DNA from: Alkalihalobacillus sp. AL-G
GTDB lineage: Bacteria > Bacillota > Bacilli > Bacillales > Fictibacillaceae
DNA length: 64,000 nucleotides
Direction: 5' to 3'
Assembly (NCBI RefSeq): GCF_030643805.1
Contig: NZ_CP094656.1
Location: 682,001 to 746,000 of the forward strand
Made by a program: the position numbers and the translations under genes. Position 1 is the stretch's first letter; the number at the start of each line of letters is the position of its first letter. The notes under the pieces are model-generated. The model was not told where the DNA came from. It saw only the letters and a list, made by a program, of their open reading frames with translations, and did not search any database. Shown here piece after piece: positions 58,987 through 64,000 of the stretch.

Positions 58987-59862
58987 TTACATAGTAGGCA
59001 CGGCTACTTTTATTGATTGTTCCTTTGTGGCTTCTGAACAGCTTCCGATTCGTTCTCCCATTTTAATGAATTGTCCTGGATTAATGGATGGATCGAGTTC
59101 AAGCAAATCGTTTTCAAATAACACAATTACGGTTGAACCGAACTCGAAATGCCCAATTTCATCGCCTTTCTTAAAGTAGGGAAAACTCCTTAGCTTTTGA
59201 CTGATTTGTCGACCTTTATGGAATCGTTGTACTTGTTCTTTGTAAGCAACCTGTACACTTCCTACAATGAAAGCTCCTACCTTCACAATCGCAAGCTTCC
59301 CTGCAGCGGTATTCATGTAGGTTATAAGTCGTTCGTTTTTGGCATAAAGTCCGTTGATTGAGTGTACGCCCAATCGGTTGACGGGAAATAGCCTCCCAGG
59401 TATATACGAAAACTCAGTAACATTCCCATTTATAGGGGCATGAACGCGATGATAATCCCTGGGGCTTAAATAGATCGTCATATAAGAACCGTTTTGGAAG
59501 AGATTAGCTTGTTCATGGCCTGCAAGTAATCCTTTCAAAGAGTAACAAACTCCTTTAGCCTGGATTAACGAGCCGTCTTCTATGGATCCGATTTGTGTAA
59601 TCAATCCATCTGATGGACTTATGATTGTATCTTGGTTTAAATCTATAGGCCGCGATTCCGGTTTTAATTTACGTGTGAAAAATTGATTCAAGTTTTTGTA
59701 ATCCCTCATCGGTTTTTCGATGGAGGAGAGATCGATCTTATAATATTTAGCATACGGCTTAATCGCAAGCTTACTCAGCTTGGCTTTCGTTATTTTTCCT
59801 GAAAGAGAGGAAACCTGATGCTGTGGTAGACAACGTAGGAAACGACCAGTTATATATTTCAT
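58987..59862 (-). CDS. psd: Phosphatidylserine decarboxylase proenzyme
   Basis: Makes phosphatidylethanolamine from phosphatidylserine at the membrane. The 291-residue proenzyme has SPSDGLITQIG (catalytic Asp), YHRVHAPINGNVTEFSYIPG (His pair) and the self-cleavage motif FGST near the C-terminus, where Ser becomes the pyruvoyl group of the alpha chain. The canonical motif is LGST, here with Phe. ATG with AAGGAG. In B. subtilis psd pairs with pssA; no pssA is seen in this window. Confidence 0.94.
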   Translation of the reverse strand: MKYITGRFLRCLPQHQVSSLSGKITKAKLSKLAIKPYAKYYKIDLSSIEKPMRDYKNLNQFFTRKLKPESRPIDLNQDTIISPSDGLITQIGSIEDGSLIQAKGVCYSLKGLLAGHEQANLFQNGSYMTIYLSPRDYHRVHAPINGNVTEFSYIPGRLFPVNRLGVHSINGLYAKNERLITYMNTAAGKLAIVKVGAFIVGSVQVAYKEQVQRFHKGRQISQKLRSFPYFKKGDEIGHFEFGSTVIVLFENDLLELDPSINPGQFIKMGERIGSCSEATKEQSIKVAVPTM

Positions 59863-60102
59863 TAATTACTCCTTAAAAGTCCATTTCATTGTTAGTTTAT
59901 GCAATAAGAAAGCATGCATACTTTACCTTTTTCTTCAGCTTGTACATTTCTTGCGAATACCAATATTATACTGTTTTATTCGGGTGATGTTAATATGGAA
60001 TTTAAAATGAAATGAGAAAAACTTTTGGTGGGGAGACTAATTTTTAACAATAGGGTTTTCATTGCCCGTTATATTCGGTACTATAGATTCATTATGAAAG
60101 GT

Positions 60103-60245
60103 TTTTCAAAAAGTCCGGTAAAAATGGCTGTCGAATTTCTTCGTTTCTCGGTCTCTCTGGTCCTCACGTATTAATACCATACGTTCCGGTCCTCGAGTCT
60201 TTCGTGCCTTGAACTACTCGGCTCTTTTTATCCTCCTTTTTGAAA
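60103..60245 (+). repeat. Dispersed intergenic element, family A, copy 3
   Basis: About 143 bp from TTTTCAAAAAGTCC to CCTTTTTGAAAA. The centre CTGGTCCTCACGTATTA, CATACGTTCCGGTCCTC and GTGCCTTGAACTACT matches copy 2. It fills much of the 419-bp gap before the K+ transporter gene; the stretch 59863-60100 holds no recognisable feature besides the psd upstream region. Confidence 0.75.
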
Positions 60246-60281
60246 ATATACTTGAATAAATAACTTTAAAGGTGTTTAGCG

Positions 60282-61631
60282 ATGAAGAGAACTCGGCGTA
60301 TACGAAAAATCAGACTTACTTCTGTACAAATGATCGTTTTATTTTACCTTGGTGCTGTCGTAATGGCAACGACGTTATTAAGCTTGCCGTTTGCTCATCG
60401 CCAAGGAGTTGATTGGTCTTTCATAGATGCATTGTTCACAGCAGTCAGTGCAATTAGTGTAACTGGTTTGACAGTCGTTTCGACTGCTGAAACGTTTAAT
60501 ACAGCGGGCTATTTCATCCTTGCCTTCGTTTTACAGTTCGGCGGTATCGGTATCATGACTCTTGGAACGTTTATTTGGTTACTTGTCGGTAAAAAAATAG
60601 GCTTACGAGAACGTCAATTGATCATGACTGACCAAAATCGTACAACATTACAGGGCTTAGTAAAAATAATGCGGGAAATTCTTGTTTTGATTCTGATTAT
60701 CGAAGCAATAGGTACCTTGATTTTAGGGCTCTATTTTCTCAATTATTTTTCAACCTGGCAAGAGGCATTTATGCAAGGTTTCTTTGCATCAGTCAGTGCA
60801 ACAACTAATGCAGGATTTGATATTACAGGTAAGTCGTTGATTCCATTTGCCCATGATTATTTTGTGCAATTTATTAATATGATACTCTTAATCCTTGGTG
60901 CTATAGGTTTTCCAGTATTATTAGAAATTAAAGAATATTTAACATCAAAAGAAAGAAAGTATCAGTTTTCATTATTTACACGATTAACAACTGCTACGTT
61001 TTTTATTTTGATTGTAGTGGGAACTGTTTTGATCTTGCTTTTGGAATGGAACCATTTTTATAAGGATAAAACCTGGCATGAGGCATTATTTTACTCTTTA
61101 TTCCAATCCGTCACATCGCGAAATGGTGGGCTCGCAACATTGGATGTCAGTCTTTATACAGAACCAACTCAGCTCGTTTTGTCCGTTTTAATGTTCATTG
61201 GAGCCTCACCTAGCTCAGTAGGTGGAGGAATTAGAACGACGACCTTCGCCATTATCATTTTATCCATATATACATTTGCGAAGGGTAATCAATCCATAAA
61301 AGTGTTTCGTCGTGAATTGCTTGCTGAAGATATCATCAAAGCATTTGTCGTGTTTAGCATGGCCATTATTGTTTGTGGTACTGCTGTTGTTGCATTAATG
61401 GTTATTGAAAACTTCCCATTAATGCCTGTCTTGTTTGAGGTCTGTTCAGCATTTGGAACAACTGGTTTATCAATGGGGATCACTGCACAATTAAGTACAC
61501 CCGGAAAGATCATCATCATTTTATTGATGTTCATCGGACGTGTTGGAATCCTATCCTTCCTGTTCTTGATTCGAGGAAATATCGTCAAGGAAAAGTATCA
61601 TTATCCAAAAGAACAAATCATAATCGGATAA
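60282..61631 (+). CDS. ktrD: K+ uptake protein, KtrB/KtrD type
   Basis: A 449-residue membrane protein of the Trk/Ktr/HKT family, with four M1-P-M2 repeats. The filter glycines are in SVTGLTV, TTNAGFD, SRNGGLA and GTTGLSMG, one per repeat, as required for K+ (Na+-coupled) transport. No RCK subunit gene (ktrA/ktrC) lies nearby; in B. subtilis ktrD also stands apart from ktrC, hence the symbol choice over ktrB. RBS AAAGGTG. Terminator follows. Confidence 0.9.
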   Translation: MKRTRRIRKIRLTSVQMIVLFYLGAVVMATTLLSLPFAHRQGVDWSFIDALFTAVSAISVTGLTVVSTAETFNTAGYFILAFVLQFGGIGIMTLGTFIWLLVGKKIGLRERQLIMTDQNRTTLQGLVKIMREILVLILIIEAIGTLILGLYFLNYFSTWQEAFMQGFFASVSATTNAGFDITGKSLIPFAHDYFVQFINMILLILGAIGFPVLLEIKEYLTSKERKYQFSLFTRLTTATFFILIVVGTVLILLLEWNHFYKDKTWHEALFYSLFQSVTSRNGGLATLDVSLYTEPTQLVLSVLMFIGASPSSVGGGIRTTTFAIIILSIYTFAKGNQSIKVFRRELLAEDIIKAFVVFSMAIIVCGTAVVALMVIENFPLMPVLFEVCSAFGTTGLSMGITAQLSTPGKIIIILLMFIGRVGILSFLFLIRGNIVKEKYHYPKEQIIIG

Positions 61632-61640
61632 GTAAAGCAA

Positions 61641-61677
61641 AAAGCATTGGAGAAACGAATCTCCAATGCTTTTTTTG
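61641..61677 (+). terminator. Terminator after the K+ transporter gene
   Basis: AAAGCATTGGAG pairs perfectly with CTCCAATGCTTT, followed by six Ts. Confidence 0.92.
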
Positions 61678-61896
61678 CTAGTTAAAAATACTTTCTATAA
61701 TTATAAGCGCAACTACACCCTGCTCTCGCTTGAAGGCTCGGCAATCGCCGATTTTTCTTTATATGTTTTTTCTAATTGAATGATCTTTTTTCAACTCCTA
61801 ATTTACGGCCTTTCTGTGCTATTAATTTCCAATGTTTTAATGTATAAGGTGATTTGAATGACACAAACTATGTGTACCAAGGAGGAGGTGAGATTA

Positions 61897-62088
61897 ATGC
61901 CTAACAACAATCAATTACTAGTACCAGGTGTAGAACAAGCTCTTAATCAAATGAAAACTGAAATCGCTTCTGAATTTGGTGTGCAACTTGGGCCTGACAC
62001 AACTTCTCGTGCTAACGGTTCTGTTGGAGGAGAAATTACTAAGCGTCTAGTTCAACAAGCTCAAGCACAGATGGGTGGAAGTAGATAA
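61897..62088 (+). CDS. Alpha/beta-type small acid-soluble spore protein
   Basis: 63 residues; binds and protects DNA in the spore core. The GPR protease cleavage region TEIASEFG is intact, and [20 protein letters not shown] matches the second conserved block. [12 protein letters not shown] at the start is standard. ATG 61897 behind AAGGAGGTGA. Made in the forespore under sigma-G in B. subtilis; a clear sigma-G promoter could not be assigned here. It is degraded at germination. Confidence 0.95.
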   Translation: MPNNNQLLVPGVEQALNQMKTEIASEFGVQLGPDTTSRANGSVGGEITKRLVQQAQAQMGGSR

Positions 62089-62208
62089 CAATTATAACTT
62101 GGCTCTGAAGGGGTGGTTAAGTCCATCCCTTCTTTTCCATATGTAAAAGAGCTATGTAATTTGCAATTTATCAACAATCCTATCGTTCAGGAAGAAGGGG
62201 CTAAAAAG

Positions 62209-62469
62209 ATGTCAATGTGTCCGGTCTGCAACCAGTTAAGCGTAACCCAATATCGATGTCCGACCTGCCTTGGGAGAATGGAGGATAGCGGGAGAGTTAT
62301 GGACTATTACGATGACTATAGTCCGTACCTTGAAATTGATGGTATGAAAATGGAGGATGGATATCCTGAGGACGAAAAGGAGAAGCTATGTCCTCATGTA
62401 TTCTATTGTGTACAATGCTCGTCTGAAAATGTATTATTAATCCACGAATGGCGGAATGAATCAAATTAA
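62209..62469 (+). CDS. Small zinc-ribbon protein
   Basis: 86 residues with two cysteine groups: CPVC/CPTC (4-7, 17-20), a compact four-Cys zinc knuckle, and CPHVFYCVQC (61-70) near the end. The middle is acidic and Tyr/Asp-rich. ATG 62209 follows GAAGGGG by 10 bp; a longer frame from 62113 is unsupported. No known function recognised; nothing else in the surroundings gives a hint. It follows the SASP by 120 bp. Confidence 0.65.
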   Translation: MSMCPVCNQLSVTQYRCPTCLGRMEDSGRVMDYYDDYSPYLEIDGMKMEDGYPEDEKEKLCPHVFYCVQCSSENVLLIHEWRNESN

Positions 62470-62513
62470 TAATAAGCTCTGCTCGAATCATTAAAACAGT
62501 AAAAGCCTCGAAA

Positions 62514-62548
62514 TCAAAAAAAGCAACAGCAGGGAGCCATTGCTCATA
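62514..62548 (-). terminator. Terminator after the amino-acid permease gene
   Basis: On the minus strand AGCAA and TTGCT close a hairpin with a loop of about 13 bases, followed by TTTTTT. It lies just after the permease stop. Confidence 0.65.
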
Positions 62549-62549
62549 A

Positions 62550-63206
62550 TTAAGCTGAAACATGAAGTTTTCGTTCTAAATACGTTTGAACAAAACCTAA
62601 TAATGTAGTTAATGCCCAATACATAAACAAGATCTCAAGGAAAATCCAAAATACAACTAGGTTAGATGCTGCGATTTGTTCAGCCCTTGCGGTTAATTCC
62701 GGTACAGCAAGGACGGAAGCAAGGGAAGAGCCCTTAACAATATCGATCAATGAGTTCCAGACAGGTGGAATTGAACGCCTCCATGCTTGTGGGAGAATGA
62801 TTTCTTTTAATGTTTGAGCAGTGCTCATTCCAAGAGAATAGGATGCTTCCCATTGTCCTTTTGAGATAGAAAGTATTGCTGCTCTGTACGATTCAGATAT
62901 ATAAGCACTGAAGTGTAGAGTTAGTCCAATAATCGCTGCTTGGATTCCAGTAAACGTATAAAGCCAAGTCAGGCCGAAATAGATGATCAGCAGCTGTGTC
63001 AATAAAGGAGTCCCCCTGAAAAAGGATACATATAACCGTGCGAAGCCAGATAAGATTTTTGAATTTGATATCCGCATCAATACGATGACTAGTCCAAGGC
63101 TCAGCGAGGTGAAAATCGCAATTATGCTTAAGAAAACAGTAATTTTAACTCCCTCCAGTAAAAACGGGAGGGAGTTGACCATCAATTGTATCGTTTCGTT
63201 ATTCAC
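62550..63206 (-). CDS. Polar amino-acid ABC transporter permease
   Basis: 218 residues, five likely spans, of the His/Glu/Gln/Arg/opine family. The EAA loop that contacts the ATPase is EASYSLGMSTAQTLKEIILP; ARLYVSFFRGTPLLTQLLIIYFG is also characteristic. GTG start overlapping the binding-protein stop by 8 bp, with GGGGAAGA as RBS, so the two are translationally coupled. The ATPase gene is not between or downstream of them and must lie elsewhere or be shared. Confidence 0.92.
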   Translation of the reverse strand: MNNETIQLMVNSLPFLLEGVKITVFLSIIAIFTSLSLGLVIVLMRISNSKILSGFARLYVSFFRGTPLLTQLLIIYFGLTWLYTFTGIQAAIIGLTLHFSAYISESYRAAILSISKGQWEASYSLGMSTAQTLKEIILPQAWRRSIPPVWNSLIDIVKGSSLASVLAVPELTARAEQIAASNLVVFWIFLEILFMYWALTTLLGFVQTYLERKLHVSA

Positions 63207-63984
63207 TTACATCTTCCCCAAAATATTTCTTCGAGATTTTTGCGAGAGTTCCGTCTTCCTTCATTTCCTTTAATGCGTTGTTCACCTTTTCGATAAGCTC
63301 ATCTTCATTTTTACGGAAAGCAAATGCCATTTCATTTTTATTAAATGTGTCACCGACAGCTTTTACTTCGTAATTACTACCCTTTACCTCCTGCTGGATA
63401 AAGAGCCGGTCATTCAATGCAGCTTCGATTCGCTTAACATTCAATTCAGCAAGGACCTTAGCAATCCCTTTATAATATTTGACTTCAGCTCCTGCTTCCT
63501 TGGCAGCCTTTGCATAGTTGCTTCCTTGTGTCGTTCCGACGACTTTTCCCTTGAGATCTTCGATTCCTTTAATCTCAGTATTTTCTTTGTGCACGAGAAC
63601 CTGCCCGCCTGATACGGTGTAAGGGATTGAAAAGTCATATTTTTCTTTCCGTTCATCTGTAATAGTAACCTGGTTCGCAATCATATCAAACCGTTTAGTA
63701 TCAAGGGAAGAAAACATCCCTTTCCATTCTGTCGGAACAAATTCGGTTTTCATACCGATTCGTTTTGCCACTTCGCGTGCTATATCGACATCGTACCCTG
63801 TAATATCATTGGTTTTTGGATCACGGAAACTGAAAGGTGGGTACGTTGCCTCTGTTCCGATAGTAAGTGTCTCACGTTTCTCTCCTGCAGCTTGATCCTG
63901 TTCATCATCTGTCCCAGTCCCACAAGCTGCTAATAAACTAAGTATTAGAGTGAACGAAAGGGCTAAGAGCCATTGTCGTTTCAT
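63199..63984 (-). CDS. Amino-acid ABC transporter substrate-binding lipoprotein
   Basis: 261 residues. Lipobox LLAAC places the lipidated Cys at 21, after a signal peptide starting MKRQW. The rest is a type II periplasmic-binding fold (SBP_bac_3): TIGTEATYPPFSF, TGYDVDIAREVAKRIG, FDMIANQVTITDERKEKYDF. The ligand is probably a polar amino acid or cystine-like compound but cannot be told. ATG with AGGAGG. First gene of the two-gene operon; only 16 bp of upstream sequence remain in the window. Confidence 0.93.
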   Translation of the reverse strand: MKRQWLLALSFTLILSLLAACGTGTDDEQDQAAGEKRETLTIGTEATYPPFSFRDPKTNDITGYDVDIAREVAKRIGMKTEFVPTEWKGMFSSLDTKRFDMIANQVTITDERKEKYDFSIPYTVSGGQVLVHKENTEIKGIEDLKGKVVGTTQGSNYAKAAKEAGAEVKYYKGIAKVLAELNVKRIEAALNDRLFIQQEVKGSNYEVKAVGDTFNKNEMAFAFRKNEDELIEKVNNALKEMKEDGTLAKISKKYFGEDVSE

Positions 63985-64000
63985 ATGCTATTCCTCCTAA

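Overview
The window looks like a chromosomal segment of an aerobic, endospore-forming member of the Bacillaceae (low-GC Firmicutes). The evidence is sporulation-linked genes (prkA, yhbH, spoVR, an alpha/beta-type SASP), strong AGGAGG-type ribosome binding sites with many TTG/GTG starts, and gene order matching Bacillus subtilis in three blocks: perR-ygzB-ygxA-rrnD-trnD, queG(yhbA)-yhbB-trmL-prkA-yhbH, and yhcV-yhcW-yhcX-glpK-glpD-pgcA. The genus cannot be fixed without a 16S search.

Layout. 1-2455: a three-gene ABC-2 type exporter, cut by the left edge. 2.6-6.9 kb: K+ channel-like protein, Bcp peroxiredoxin, alpha/beta hydrolase, D-2-hydroxyacid dehydrogenase, cobalamin adenosyltransferase and PerR with a PerR box. 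6.9-8.3 kb: ygzB and ygxA. 8.4-15.7 kb: an rRNA operon with tandem promoters and 16 tRNA genes in the trnD order (Asn-Ser-Glu-Val-fMet-Asp-Phe-Thr-Tyr-Trp-His-Gln-Gly-Cys-Leu-Leu), interrupted by a 76-bp tandem duplication after tRNA-fMet and by a duplicated 5' half of tRNA-Thr. 15.8-23.9 kb: a less conserved zone with a membrane-anchored unknown, a secreted-type hydrolase, DUF3231, DUF1259, a MerR-like/HD-GYP protein, Pmp3, a B3/B4 protein and an ABC-class ATPase. 24-37 kb: queG, ogt, yhbB, trmL, a tiny membrane peptide, a class A PBP, prkA, a signal peptidase, a 52-bp tandem repeat array, yhbH, a WGxxGxxG protein, a ComEC-like MBL hydrolase and a ComFB protein. 37.6-46.3 kb: yhcVWX, a VOC protein, glpK-glpD and pgcA (glycerol use and alpha-phosphoglucomutase). 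46.5-50.4 kb: a small zinc-ribbon protein, a frameshifted ynfA, a YitT-type protein, a GNAT, a cysteine hydrolase and spoVR. 50.7-56.2 kb: a hydrolase and the bmrCD multidrug exporter behind a leader-peptide attenuator. 56.5-64 kb: an MFS transporter, a Zn-PLC-like protein, psd, a KtrD-type K+ transporter, a SASP, a zinc-ribbon protein and an amino-acid ABC importer (permease plus binding protein).

No prophage, CRISPR array, insertion sequence, toxin-antitoxin pair or defence island is visible. The non-routine content is regulatory and repetitive: (i) a bmrB-like attenuator with mutually exclusive terminator and antiterminator stems; (ii) seven exact-period 52-bp tandem repeats upstream of yhbH; (iii) two families of dispersed intergenic elements, one with GTTCAAAAAG ends and one beginning AACTTGGC; (iv) duplications inside the tRNA cluster; (v) two convincing short genes under 50 codons (a 29-residue membrane peptide and a 44-residue DnaJ-type zinc protein). 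Functions and names rest on motif and synteny recognition; no database search was possible.
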